A stretch of DNA of 42,396 bases from Rhodospirillaceae bacterium (GTDB lineage: Bacteria > Pseudomonadota > Alphaproteobacteria > Rhodospirillales > UBA2165): positions 1 through 42,396 of the forward strand of contig JABHAA010000135.1 of assembly GCA_018674495.1 (NCBI GenBank), read 5' to 3'. Below the pieces are notes generated by a model that was not told where the DNA came from, searched no databases, and saw nothing but the letters and a program-made list of their open reading frames with translations. Below are positions 9,254 through 17,539 of the stretch, piece by piece. The translations under genes and the position numbers were made by a program. How positions within the stretch are numbered: the first letter of the stretch is position 1; each line of letters opens with the position of its first letter.

Positions 9254-10210
9254 TCAGGGATTTGCCTCGTCCTGTTGCTGGCGCGCTCGGTCCCTCAAGT
9301 GGCCACCGATGCTTTGCGCCTCGATGAAGATGCGTTTGATCTCAGGGTAGGCTTCCTTGATGCGGCGCTCCATATCGGAGATGGCGGCTTCTACCTGGTC
9401 CGAATCCATCGCGCCGGAAAAATCGACGCTGAGGGTCAGCAGGATATCTTCCGGCCCCATATGCATGGTCAGAACTTCGTTAATGGTGTTGATGCCTTCG
9501 CCAGCGGCCACCAGGGCGCGGACGCCGTTTACGGTAGCCTGGCTGGCGCCTTCTCCGATCAGGAGCCCCTTGCATTCAAAGGCCAGGAGCGCCGCGGTGA
9601 CCGCCAATATGACGCCGATCACGACGGAGGCGACGCCGTCCAATACGGGCATGTTCAAGGCTTCGGCTAGCCAGATGCCAACAAAGGCGACGATCAGGCC
9701 GAGCATGGCAGCGGTGTCTTCAAAGAGAACCGTGAAAATGGCAGGATCCTTCGAGCGGCGGATTGCTTCGAAATAGCCGCGCCCCTCCCGGCCCCTGTTG
9801 AATTCGCGAAAGGCGATGGTCCAGGCGATGGCTTCGAATATGCCGGCGAGGCCAAGCACGATAAAGTTGACTGCGGTATCGGTGACCGGATGGGGCTCAC
9901 GGATTTTGGAGATGCCCTCGAACACCGACACCCCGGCCCCCAATCCAAAGATGATGATGGCTACCACGAAGGTCCAGAAATAGAGCTCCATGCCATAGCC
10001 GAAGGGATGCTGGGCATCGGCGGGCCGGTCGGCGCGCTTGAGGCCATAGAGCAGCAACAATTGATTGCCGGTATCCACCAGCGAATGGATGGCTTCCGAC
10101 AGCATTGCCGAAGAGCCGGTGAAGAAGGCGGCGAAAAATTTGGTGACGGCGATCAGCAAATTGCCGGCGAAGGCCGCATAGATGACTTTTTTCGAATTCG
10201 AGTGCGCCAT
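9254..10210 (-). CDS. Cation diffusion facilitator (CDF) family metal transporter
   Basis: A 318-aa inner-membrane protein with six predicted helices and a C-terminal cytoplasmic metallochaperone-like domain (about 230-300). TM2 carries H42-S-L-V-D46, and TM5 carries E164-D165, the places of the tetrahedral transport site in CDF antiporters. HPFGYGMELYFWTF after TM2 is a family signature. The long hydrophilic insert (about 135-155) and the overall pattern resemble the ZnT9-type branch more than FieF. It would export Zn2+ or a similar divalent ion against protons. It begins 3 nt after the FAD-oxidoreductase stop, so it is probably the last gene of that minus-strand operon, an unexpected partner for catabolic enzymes. 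Confidence 0.9.
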   Translation of the reverse strand: MAHSNSKKVIYAAFAGNLLIAVTKFFAAFFTGSSAMLSEAIHSLVDTGNQLLLLYGLKRADRPADAQHPFGYGMELYFWTFVVAIIIFGLGAGVSVFEGISKIREPHPVTDTAVNFIVLGLAGIFEAIAWTIAFREFNRGREGRGYFEAIRRSKDPAIFTVLFEDTAAMLGLIVAFVGIWLAEALNMPVLDGVASVVIGVILAVTAALLAFECKGLLIGEGASQATVNGVRALVAAGEGINTINEVLTMHMGPEDILLTLSVDFSGAMDSDQVEAAISDMERRIKEAYPEIKRIFIEAQSIGGHLRDRARQQQDEANP

Positions 10211-10213
10211 CGC

Positions 10214-11599
10214 CTAGTTTTGCTTCCCGGCAAAGCGGGCGGCGCCGGCCCCGGCGATATTGCCCGACGCCATGGCCCAGGCTAGCGCATAGCCATGCCC
10301 GCCCATGAACGAAATCAGGCGCGCATTGACGCCGGCCCCATAGAGGCCCTTGATGACACGGCCATCTTCGGCCAGCACGTTGGTTTTTTCATTGGTGGCG
10401 ACGCCGCCGCCGGAATTGGTAATCACCCGGCGCGTCGGCCCCAGCACATGAAACGGACCTTTCGAGTTTTTGGCCAGGGACGCTGCCAAGTCCGCCGGTT
10501 TGCAGCCAATGTGGCGGGCGGCGGCGGTGATGCTGGGTGCCTCGAAATGCCAGTCCCAGGCGCGGCAATCCTCTAGGTACGCATAGCCCACTTCCGGCGC
10601 CGTGCCGATGAACGGCTTGCCAGTCAGCGCCCAGCCGTCGCGCCCTGGTCCGACGTCATCGGAGGGCTTCGCCAGCTTGGCGGCGGTGGCCGCGTCGACG
10701 ACAATAAAAATCTCCTCCCAGCGATCTTCGAAGCCGGGCATCAGGATGGATTCGGCCAGCTTGGTTTTGATGCGCGCGCCTATTTTTGTCACCAGCCGGG
10801 CGCCAGCGGCCACCAGCCCCGGCGACGGCTCGACGAAGGGAAAATCCATGAAACGCAATTGCGGCAAGTTGATTCGGGCCATGTTCTGGGTCTTGGCGCC
10901 GATGCGCATGGCCATGCGGTGGCCGTCGCCGGTGGCGAAGTCGCGGAGCGGTATGGCCAGCTTCAAATTTGGCGCAACGCGTTCGACCATCGCCCGGTTG
11001 GCGCTGTAATCGCCTGCCGCCAAAACAACGGCACCGGCTTCGATGAAACAGGGGCCGTCTTTGCTATCGGCGCGCACCCCGGCAATCCGGCCCTTGTAAT
11101 CGAGGATCAATTCCGCCCCTGGTGTATTCAATCGAATATCCACTCGTTTCTTGGCCGCAGCCCGGACCAGCACGTCTACCAGATGCCGGCAATCGGGCTG
11201 CACCACATGCATGCGCGGCGTGCCGTGCGGACCTTCCGGGTGGGGGCCGGAGAATTTGACGCCAAGGGCGATAAGGTTCTCTAATTCCGCCGAACAGGCG
11301 CGCATCATGAACTTGGTGCTGGTCACGTTGATCTTGGTGCCGGCCTCCTTGGCCATGGCCACTACATCGGCCAGATGCCTGGCGTGGCTGTCCTTAACCC
11401 CGGCAGCCTTTTGCACCGAAGTTCCAGACGCGGTCATGATGCCGATGGACATGGCGGTCTTGCCGCCGGGATCGCCGGTTTTTTCCAAGACAATGGTTTT
11501 GGCGCCCGCCGTTGCCGCCGCCAATCCGGCGCGCAATCCGGCGCCGCCGCCGCCGATAACGACCACGTCGGCTTTATCGTCCCAGCCCAGATTTGTCAT
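10214..11599 (-). CDS. FAD-dependent oxidoreductase, fumarate reductase/3-ketosteroid dehydrogenase-like (FAD_binding_2)
   Basis: A 461-aa flavoprotein with an N-terminal dinucleotide-binding motif (GGGGAG, residues 16-21), the acidic ribose-binding strand end at E39, a GGKTAMS segment typical of the fumarate reductase/tricarballylate dehydrogenase/ketosteroid dehydrogenase superfamily, and a C-terminal FAD motif in GLYGAGVNARLISFMGGHGY. No signal peptide, so cytoplasmic. It probably inserts or removes a C=C bond next to a carbonyl. Its start overlaps the stop of the SDR gene by 4 nt (ATGA). With the SDR and enoyl-CoA hydratase upstream it forms a small catabolic operon. The substrate is not known. 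Confidence 0.85.
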   Translation of the reverse strand: MTNLGWDDKADVVVIGGGGAGLRAGLAAATAGAKTIVLEKTGDPGGKTAMSIGIMTASGTSVQKAAGVKDSHARHLADVVAMAKEAGTKINVTSTKFMMRACSAELENLIALGVKFSGPHPEGPHGTPRMHVVQPDCRHLVDVLVRAAAKKRVDIRLNTPGAELILDYKGRIAGVRADSKDGPCFIEAGAVVLAAGDYSANRAMVERVAPNLKLAIPLRDFATGDGHRMAMRIGAKTQNMARINLPQLRFMDFPFVEPSPGLVAAGARLVTKIGARIKTKLAESILMPGFEDRWEEIFIVVDAATAAKLAKPSDDVGPGRDGWALTGKPFIGTAPEVGYAYLEDCRAWDWHFEAPSITAAARHIGCKPADLAASLAKNSKGPFHVLGPTRRVITNSGGGVATNEKTNVLAEDGRVIKGLYGAGVNARLISFMGGHGYALAWAMASGNIAGAGAARFAGKQN

Positions 11600-12381
11600 G
11601 TGGCTGGGCTCGAGCCGCCGTCGATATTGATGGCGGTGCCGGTCACGTATCCGCCGGCATCGGAGGCAAGCAAGCAGGCGACGTTGGCATACTCATCCGC
11701 CGTGCCCATGCGCCCCAGGGGAATGCGTCCGCCGAGGATTTCTTGGTATTCCTCCATGGATTTTTCGGGCGCGCCCCGGTCGCGCATTTTCTCCAACTGA
11801 TCGGTGACGATCAATCCGGTGCACAGCGCGTTGACCAGAATGCCGTGGGGCGCGTATTCCAGCGACAGCGATTTGGTGAGGTTCAACCCGGCGGCTCTGG
11901 ATACCGTAGTTGGCGTTGATCCGGCGCGCGGCGATTTGGCGCCGGTGTTGAGGATATTGATGATCCGGCCCCAGCTGCGCTCCTTCATGCCCGGCAAGGC
12001 CAGACGGATCATGCGGATGGCGCCGAACAATTTCAATTCCAGATCCGCCTGCCACATTTCGTCGGTGACTTCCTCGAACGGGCGGGCCATGGATGAGCCC
12101 GCATTGTTGACCACGATATCGATCTGGCCGAGCCCATTGATGGCTTGATCGAACGCGCTTTTGACGCCGTCGGCGGAGGAAACATCGGCGGTGCAGGTGA
12201 TCACCGCCGCCGATGGCGCGGCGGCTTCGATCTCGGCTTTGGTGGCTGCAAGCACGTCTTCGCGTCTGGCGACGATGGCCACGCCCGCCCCCGATTCTGC
12301 GAAGCGCATGGCCATGGCCCGGCCCAACCCCCTGGAGCCGCCGGTGATAATCGCATTGCGCCCGTCCATGCGTACGTCCAT
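11596..12381 (-). CDS. Short-chain dehydrogenase/reductase family protein with altered catalytic residues
   Basis: A 261-aa Rossmann-fold SDR with a TGGSRGLG cofactor motif (13-20) and NNAG (92-95). The normal YxxxK pair is replaced: the aligned positions are T158 and R162 in PTTVSRAAG. I recall an SDR subgroup carrying a TVSRAAG segment, so this is probably a lineage feature rather than an error. Canonical Tyr-Lys proton relay is therefore absent, and activity may differ. A strong ribosome site (GGAGG) precedes ATG 12381. It is followed by the FAD-oxidoreductase (4-nt overlap) and preceded by an enoyl-CoA hydratase 45 nt away. Confidence 0.88.
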   Translation of the reverse strand: MDVRMDGRNAIITGGSRGLGRAMAMRFAESGAGVAIVARREDVLAATKAEIEAAAPSAAVITCTADVSSADGVKSAFDQAINGLGQIDIVVNNAGSSMARPFEEVTDEMWQADLELKLFGAIRMIRLALPGMKERSWGRIINILNTGAKSPRAGSTPTTVSRAAGLNLTKSLSLEYAPHGILVNALCTGLIVTDQLEKMRDRGAPEKSMEEYQEILGGRIPLGRMGTADEYANVACLLASDAGGYVTGTAINIDGGSSPAT

Positions 12382-12426
12382 TGCATTCCTCCGCTGTTGT
12401 TTGTTGTCGTTAGATTGATTATTCGG

Positions 12427-13221
12427 TTAGCGCCCCTTCCATTGGGCCGGGCGTTTTTCCATGAAGGCGCGGCGGCCTTCGATATAGTCTTCGCTGTTGA
12501 AGCAGGCGTCCACCAGCTCCTGGCAGCGGGCGTCGTCGCGCTGCTCCGCATCCAGGCGGGAGGCGCGCACATTGACCTTCATGGAGCGTACCGTCAGCGG
12601 TGCGTTGGCGGCGATGCTGCGCGCCGTTTCCATGACCGTCTCTTCCAGCTTGTCCACCGCCACCACATTATTGACCAAACCCATGCGCAGGGCTTCGCTC
12701 GCGTCAAAGCGGCGCCCGGTCATGAGAATTTCGTTGGCATAGGCGGGGCCGACAAAATCGGTGAGCGCCTTGACCGCGCCCGCTTCGTAGCCGAGGCCCA
12801 GCTTGACCGCCGGTATGCCGAACTGGGAATCGTCGGAGGCGAAGCGCATATCCGCTTTCAGCGCCGTCGCCAGCCCGCCGCCGATGCAAAAGCCCTGGAT
12901 CATGGCGATCAGCGGTTTTTCCAAATTCTCGAAGGCTGCGTTTACCTGACGGCCGACCTCATTGTATTCGGCGATCAATTCCGGCGACGAGCGGCGTTCC
13001 TCGAACTCCGAAATATCGGCGCCGGACACAAATGCCTTGCCGCCGGCGCCGGTCATCACCACCGCGCCGATGGTGTCGTCTTCCGAATAGGCGGTCAGAA
13101 TTTCGATCATCGCCAGACGCATTTCGTTGGCCATGGCGTTGCGCCGTTCGGGGTTGTTGAAGATCATCCAGCCGACGCCGTCTTCGGCGCGGGCGATCAT
13201 TTTTTCGGTGTTCAATTGCAT
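12427..13221 (-). CDS. Enoyl-CoA hydratase/isomerase family protein
   Basis: A 264-aa crotonase-fold enzyme. The oxyanion-hole segments are GKAFVSGADISEF and IQGFCIGGGLATALKADMRF, and the C-terminal half has the FMEKRPAQWKG ending common in crotonases. It acts on a CoA thioester, hydrating or isomerising an enoyl-CoA. GGGAGCG precedes ATG 13221. It is the first gene of the operon leading to the SDR, FAD enzyme and CDF transporter, and it is divergent from an unrecognised gene across a region with two palindromes. Confidence 0.9.
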   Translation of the reverse strand: MQLNTEKMIARAEDGVGWMIFNNPERRNAMANEMRLAMIEILTAYSEDDTIGAVVMTGAGGKAFVSGADISEFEERRSSPELIAEYNEVGRQVNAAFENLEKPLIAMIQGFCIGGGLATALKADMRFASDDSQFGIPAVKLGLGYEAGAVKALTDFVGPAYANEILMTGRRFDASEALRMGLVNNVVAVDKLEETVMETARSIAANAPLTVRSMKVNVRASRLDAEQRDDARCQELVDACFNSEDYIEGRRAFMEKRPAQWKGR

Positions 13222-13270
13222 GGTCTCGCTCCCCTGATTTGCTTATCCTTATCCTAGAATGGGCTCCGGC

Positions 13271-13301
13271 AATTGAAAAACATTCAATTTATTGGTCCAA
13301 T
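13271..13301 (+). promoter_or_regulatory. Divergent operator region with two palindromes and an overlapping promoter-like pair
   Basis: AATTGAA-AAACA-TTCAATT (13271-13289) has perfect 7-bp arms, and ATTGG-T-CCAAT (13291-13301) follows one base later. A sigma-70-like pair for the plus-strand gene is superimposed: TTGAAA (13273-13278), 17-nt spacer, TCCAAT (13296-13301). A repressor bound here could control both the enoyl-CoA hydratase operon and the 359-aa gene. No regulator gene adjoins. Confidence 0.4.
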
Positions 13302-13325
13302 CGGGCCAAAAGGGAGGCTTCAAAT

Positions 13326-14405
13326 TTGACATTGCTTATTGATCTTGTGGACCAGGTTCGGGATTTGACCGATGCCGGTGCGTTCAAAGCCATGGCGGAG
13401 CAATTGCGCGGCCATGCCGAGCCCGCCTTTGCGCCCGAAGCCCCCATCGATGAATTGCGGGCTGGTGTTGCCGCAAGTCGCGCCGCCGCCGAGCTAGAAA
13501 TCGGCGCCCGCGCCCTGGCCGGCGTTCCTGGCGCCGTCTCCGAAGAGGCCAGCCAATTGCTGAGCAATGTCGGCCATCTGCAATGCATCAATGCGCAAGC
13601 GCGCCTTGCCATGTACGCCATCCCCGCCCAATTCGCGGCGCCCGCCGACGGCCTCAGTGGCGCTGCGCTAGATAACCCAGCGGTGCTTGAAGACATCGCT
13701 TCGTCCGATCCCGCCGATTTCGAAACCTTGCGCAATATCTCCGCCTATCACCGGGAACATGCGCGCTTTCATGCGCATTATTGGATGGAACGGGGCGCCG
13801 AATTGGCGCGTGAAGCGTCCAAAATCAAGCTGATCGGTGATCACTGGATTGCCGGCGGCGGTCCCAAACCCGATACCGGGCTCGATTATACCGACATCCG
13901 GTTTCGCGCCGCGCCGTGTACCGATCTGAATGTGTTTCAGGCGATCCATGATATCGGCATTCTGTTTCTGGAAGGCGCTGGCGAGCCGCCGGAGATTGGC
14001 ATTTTGAAAACCCGCCTCGGTGATCTTAGTACCGAGATCGGCGAGAACGGGCGCTTCCTGGCCACCATGATGGGCGGCGCTTGGGAGCGGGAATCGATGA
14101 TGCTGGCCCCGGACCTGATCATCGCGGCCTGGCCGCGCCTTCAGGTGGTCGCCTCCAACTGGCGCAGCGCCCTCGGCATGGTGGTGATGGGGCGGCTATT
14201 GGATGGCGTGCTGGCGCGCATGAATTCCATCGATTTCGCGCCGGCGGCGGTGCGCGCTGATATGGGCGGTGCCGGCACGCGGCTTCGGGATGCAGGCTGG
14301 GCCCTCGACATGGCCGCCAAGATTTCCGCCGAGACCGGAAGTTTCATGGCCGACAACGATTGGCGCTACGCCCGCTACGCTGCGTTTCTTAGCGACAAAT
14401 TCTAA
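13326..14405 (+). CDS. Unrecognised conserved-looking 359-aa protein
   Basis: I do not recognise a family. The protein is soluble, mostly helical and alanine-rich, with no signal peptide or membrane segment. A His-rich helix, AYHREHARFHAHYWMERGAE (about residues 138-157), has HxxHxxxHxH spacing that could hold metal or haem. Later segments GGGPKPDTGLDYTDIRFR and MMGGAWERESMML look like conserved blocks. I start at TTG 13326 because GGGAGG (13312-13317) is 8 nt upstream; an upstream in-frame TTG (13239) would run through the palindromic region. It is divergent from the enoyl-CoA hydratase operon and its stop overlaps the bicupin gene's stop by 4 nt. Codon use looks like its neighbours, so it is likely a real gene. 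Confidence 0.75.
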   Translation: MTLLIDLVDQVRDLTDAGAFKAMAEQLRGHAEPAFAPEAPIDELRAGVAASRAAAELEIGARALAGVPGAVSEEASQLLSNVGHLQCINAQARLAMYAIPAQFAAPADGLSGAALDNPAVLEDIASSDPADFETLRNISAYHREHARFHAHYWMERGAELAREASKIKLIGDHWIAGGGPKPDTGLDYTDIRFRAAPCTDLNVFQAIHDIGILFLEGAGEPPEIGILKTRLGDLSTEIGENGRFLATMMGGAWERESMMLAPDLIIAAWPRLQVVASNWRSALGMVVMGRLLDGVLARMNSIDFAPAAVRADMGGAGTRLRDAGWALDMAAKISAETGSFMADNDWRYARYAAFLSDKF

Positions 14406-15427
14406 GCCGGAAATTCTTCGCGCCAGAGACCGAGCTTTTGCTGGGCGGCGCGGTCGGAGACACTGAACAGCAAGGCGCCGCCGGGGCTGTCGATCCGGTG
14501 GCGGTGCCAGCCGGGCACCACGAACACATCGCGCTCCGCAAATTCGAAAACCTGGTCTTCGATGATGGTCCGCCCGGCGCCTTCGATGGCGCAATAGACG
14601 AGGCCGTCGGTGGCCCGGTAATCGTTGCCTTTGAAGCCTTTGGGCAAAAGCCGCATGGCGGCGTCCATGGTCGGTGTCGCCGCACCACCATCGGTGGGAT
14701 TAATGTAATGCAATTTGTGGCCATGCACCGGATGCGCATCCTGGCCTTCGGCGAGGCGCATCAGGGCGGCGCGGGTTTCCTCGAAGCCATAGCGGAACAC
14801 CGGCGAGGCGCGACCGCCATTCCCTCCCGTATCGGGCGCCATGTTGGCGCCGTAGCGGGCCGGGGAATAGCCGTCCGGTTTGGTAATGGATTGGCTGACG
14901 TCGTTGTGAAATTCGCGGAATACGGCGTCGAAAAATCCGACCATGGGCGTATCCAGAACGTCCAGCCAAGTTACGTCCTCGATGCCTTCGTTGATATGAT
15001 CGTGCCAGCTCCAATAGGGGGTGACTACGAAATCGCCTGGTGACAAGAGCGCCCGCTCGCCGTCGACGGTGGTGTAGGCGCCGGACCCTTCGAGCACGAA
15101 ACGCAACGCCGTCTGTGAATGCCGGTGGCAGGGGGCGGTCTCGCCGGGGCGCACAAGCTGGATGCCGGCATAGAGGGAATTGGTGACCCGCATTTCGCCA
15201 TGCCATGCCGGGTTTTCCAGCACCAGTACGCGGCGAAAGGCGTCTTCGGCGGTGACAATGGCGCCGGCCTCTAAAATGTCTGGGCGCAGATCCTCGTAGG
15301 CCCAATGCACCGGCTGCCCGGTGGCCGCCGGCTTGGTCAGATCGACGCCGCGCCGAGCCACCCACAGGGCGCCGACATTCTTGGCGCCAAGGCGTTTATG
15401 AAAATCCGCTTGTTTATCGCCGCTCAT
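14402..15427 (-). CDS. Gentisate 1,2-dioxygenase-like bicupin
   Basis: A 341-aa protein with two cupin domains. The N-terminal one carries the gentisate-dioxygenase-type iron site: H101-R-H103-S-Q-T, then W141-H142-D-H. The C-terminal cupin (about 230-340) has HGHKLHYINP and PGWHRHRIDSPGG. Family enzymes open gentisate, 1-hydroxy-2-naphthoate or salicylate between C1 and C2 with Fe(II). Start at ATG 15427 overlaps the TauD stop (ATGA); the in-frame extension into the TauD gene is not conserved. It is the last gene of the ACAD-TauD-cupin operon. No maleylpyruvate isomerase is nearby; fumarylpyruvate-hydrolase-like FAH enzymes lie about 19 kb away, so the exact substrate is uncertain. Confidence 0.88.
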   Translation of the reverse strand: MSGDKQADFHKRLGAKNVGALWVARRGVDLTKPAATGQPVHWAYEDLRPDILEAGAIVTAEDAFRRVLVLENPAWHGEMRVTNSLYAGIQLVRPGETAPCHRHSQTALRFVLEGSGAYTTVDGERALLSPGDFVVTPYWSWHDHINEGIEDVTWLDVLDTPMVGFFDAVFREFHNDVSQSITKPDGYSPARYGANMAPDTGGNGGRASPVFRYGFEETRAALMRLAEGQDAHPVHGHKLHYINPTDGGAATPTMDAAMRLLPKGFKGNDYRATDGLVYCAIEGAGRTIIEDQVFEFAERDVFVVPGWHRHRIDSPGGALLFSVSDRAAQQKLGLWREEFPA

Positions 15428-16284
15428 GTGGCGCCCGCCGCTACCGGCACCTCGCCGATGATCTCGGTCCGGTGCATGATGCGCCTTGCTGCCGGATCGA
15501 AGGCTTCGCGCCGGTGCATGGTGCAGCGATTGTCCCACATCAGCACATCGCCCGATTGCCATTGATGGCGGAAGAGAAACTCGTCCCCGGCGCAGAACCG
15601 CCAGAGTTGATCGAGCAACGCCTCGCTTTGCTCAACTTCCATGCCGATGATATGGGCGTGCAGACGGCGGCCCAGGAACAGGGCCTTTTTTCCGGTTTCG
15701 GGGTGCAGGCGGATCATCGGGTGGTGGGCGCCAGGCATGGTGCTCACATCATCGCTCGCCGTCTTGCCGGGCCGCAAATCGCCGCCTGAGTCGTGGGTTT
15801 CGTCGTGGTTAAGCTGGCGCCCATCTATCGCCTCCAGCAATTCGGGCGGCAATGCATCCAGCACCGCATACATATTCAGATAGCTGGTATCGCCGCCCGT
15901 CTCGGGTATCTCGTGAGCATGGAGGACGCTGGCCGTTGGTGGCCGCTCAATATAGGCCATGTCCGTATGCCAGGACGCTTCGCCGTCGCCGAGGACGCCG
16001 ATGGCCTGGCCGCCTTCCTTGACGTTGGAGACGACCAGCACTTCGGGGTGCCCTGGGCTGTGGTATTGATCCCAGGTTGGCACCCGGTCCAATTCGCCGA
16101 ACTGTTCGGAAAAGGCGATCAATTCCGCATCGTTCAAATTCTGGCCGCGAAAGCGCAGGACCAATTTTTCGAGCCACGCGGCGCGGACGCCGGCAAGGGT
16201 TTCTGCATCGAACGGTTGGCGCAAATCCAGCCCCGATATTTCGGCGCCAAGGCTTTCGGTGAGTTTCGTAATTTCAAATGCCAT
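15424..16284 (-). CDS. TauD/TfdA-family Fe(II)/2-oxoglutarate dioxygenase
   Basis: A 286-aa enzyme with the facial triad H106-T-D108 and H257, and a C-terminal Arg (R268 or R272) to bind 2-oxoglutarate. Related enzymes remove side groups by hydroxylation: taurine (TauD), 2,4-dichlorophenoxyacetate (TfdA), alkyl sulfates. It is typical in length. It starts 2 nt after the acyl-CoA dehydrogenase stop and overlaps the bicupin start, so all three are co-translated. The pairing with a ring-cleaving cupin fits TfdA-like cleavage of an aryl ether or side chain followed by ring opening, which is inference. Confidence 0.92.
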   Translation of the reverse strand: MAFEITKLTESLGAEISGLDLRQPFDAETLAGVRAAWLEKLVLRFRGQNLNDAELIAFSEQFGELDRVPTWDQYHSPGHPEVLVVSNVKEGGQAIGVLGDGEASWHTDMAYIERPPTASVLHAHEIPETGGDTSYLNMYAVLDALPPELLEAIDGRQLNHDETHDSGGDLRPGKTASDDVSTMPGAHHPMIRLHPETGKKALFLGRRLHAHIIGMEVEQSEALLDQLWRFCAGDEFLFRHQWQSGDVLMWDNRCTMHRREAFDPAARRIMHRTEIIGEVPVAAGAT

Positions 16285-16286
16285 GA

Positions 16287-17462
16287 CTAATCCCGCGCGC
16301 GGCCCAGCAGATTATCGGAAATTATGCGCTGCTGAATTTCCGACGTGCCCTCGAATATCTTGGTCAGGCGCGCATCCCGCCAATAGCGTTCTACCTGATG
16401 ATGCTTGGTATAGCCCGCGCCGCCATGAATTTGAATGGCCTCGCTGGTAACCCGCTCGGCCATTTCGGCGGCGAAGTATTTCACCATGGCGGCTTCGGTG
16501 TCCGAGCGACGGCCGCTGTCGATTGCGGTACAGACCCGGTGCAGCAGGGCTTCGGCGGCCTCAATCTCGGTGGCCATCTGCGCGATCTTGAAACGGATCG
16601 CCTGAAACTCGGCGATTGGCCGCCCGAACTGCTGGCGCTCGCCAGCGTAAGCAATGGAATCTTCCAGCGCCCCTCTGGCGAGGCCGATGGAGCGCGCCGC
16701 CGTGTGGGCGCGGCCCAGCTCCAGACTTTCCGCCATTAGGTAAAAGGCGCGGCCCTCTTGCCCAAGCATGGCGTCTTGCGGCACGCGCACATTGTCGAAA
16801 GCCAATTCCCAGGTCTTCCAGCCGAAATAGCCGATCTTGGGGATCGGCGTTCCCTGCAAGCCATCCACAAATTCACCGCGCGGTTTTTCCACCATGAGCG
16901 CCGTCAATCCCCGGTGCGGATGGGCTGGATCCAGCTCCGGCTCGGTGCGGGCGATGACAATGATGCAATCGGCGCCGTCCGCGTAGGTGCACCAATATTT
17001 ATTGCCGGTGATCAGCCAATCGCTGCCATCCCGGCGCGCTCTTGTCTGGATGTTGGAGACGTCGGAGCCGGTCTGCGGCTCGGACATGGCCAGCGCGCTC
17101 AAAAATTCGCCCTTGGCGGCGCGGCTCAAAATATCGCGGCGGCGGTCATCGGCCAGGGTCTCGGTGCCCATGATCCAGCTACCATGGCGGGGCAGGGTGC
17201 CGGCGCTCATCCAGGCCCGGCTTAGCTCCTCGGCGACGATGCAATATTCGAACGCGCCGAGCCCCATGCCGCCGAATTCCTCGGCAATGAGGATGCCGAA
17301 GAAGCCGAGATCGGCCATCTTCTGGATCAGCTCGGCGGGAATGTCACCTTCGATAGGGTCCAGCTTGTTGGCCAGGGGCAGGATTTCGTTGATGGCGAAA
17401 TTGCGAGCGGTTTCCTTGATCAGGCGCCGCTCTTCGGTCATCAGGACGGGAGGTGCATTCAT
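16287..17462 (-). CDS. Acyl-CoA dehydrogenase
   Basis: A 391-aa flavoprotein with the three ACAD domains: N-terminal helices, a middle sheet (MSEPQTGSDVS, NKYWCTYADGAD) and C-terminal helices (QFGRPIAEFQ, IHGGAGYTKHH, IFEGTSEIQQ). The Glu in IFEGTSE is one of the known base positions of the family, next to the FAD-binding segment. It would desaturate a CoA thioester, giving electrons to ETF. Start at ATG 17462; a longer frame to 17573 would cross the divergent promoter and lacks conserved sequence. First gene of the ACAD-TauD-bicupin operon. Confidence 0.92.
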   Translation of the reverse strand: MNAPPVLMTEERRLIKETARNFAINEILPLANKLDPIEGDIPAELIQKMADLGFFGILIAEEFGGMGLGAFEYCIVAEELSRAWMSAGTLPRHGSWIMGTETLADDRRRDILSRAAKGEFLSALAMSEPQTGSDVSNIQTRARRDGSDWLITGNKYWCTYADGADCIIVIARTEPELDPAHPHRGLTALMVEKPRGEFVDGLQGTPIPKIGYFGWKTWELAFDNVRVPQDAMLGQEGRAFYLMAESLELGRAHTAARSIGLARGALEDSIAYAGERQQFGRPIAEFQAIRFKIAQMATEIEAAEALLHRVCTAIDSGRRSDTEAAMVKYFAAEMAERVTSEAIQIHGGAGYTKHHQVERYWRDARLTKIFEGTSEIQQRIISDNLLGRARD

Positions 17463-17477
17463 GGCTTCCAAGTTCAA

Positions 17478-17506
17478 TTGACAATTGGCGGGGCGGCATG
17501 TGTCAT
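17478..17506 (+). promoter_or_regulatory. Candidate sigma-70 promoter of the enol-lactonase-like gene, with CAATTG repeats
   Basis: A consensus -35 TTGACA (17478-17483), a 17-nt spacer and TGTCAT (17501-17506, 4 of 6) lie 34 nt before ATG 17540. The -35 is embedded in CAATTG-A-CAATTG (17475-17487), two palindromic hexamers one base apart that may be an operator shared with the divergent ACAD operon. Confidence 0.4.
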
Positions 17507-17539
17507 GGGCCGGGGCGAGTACAGCATGGGGAACCCACG

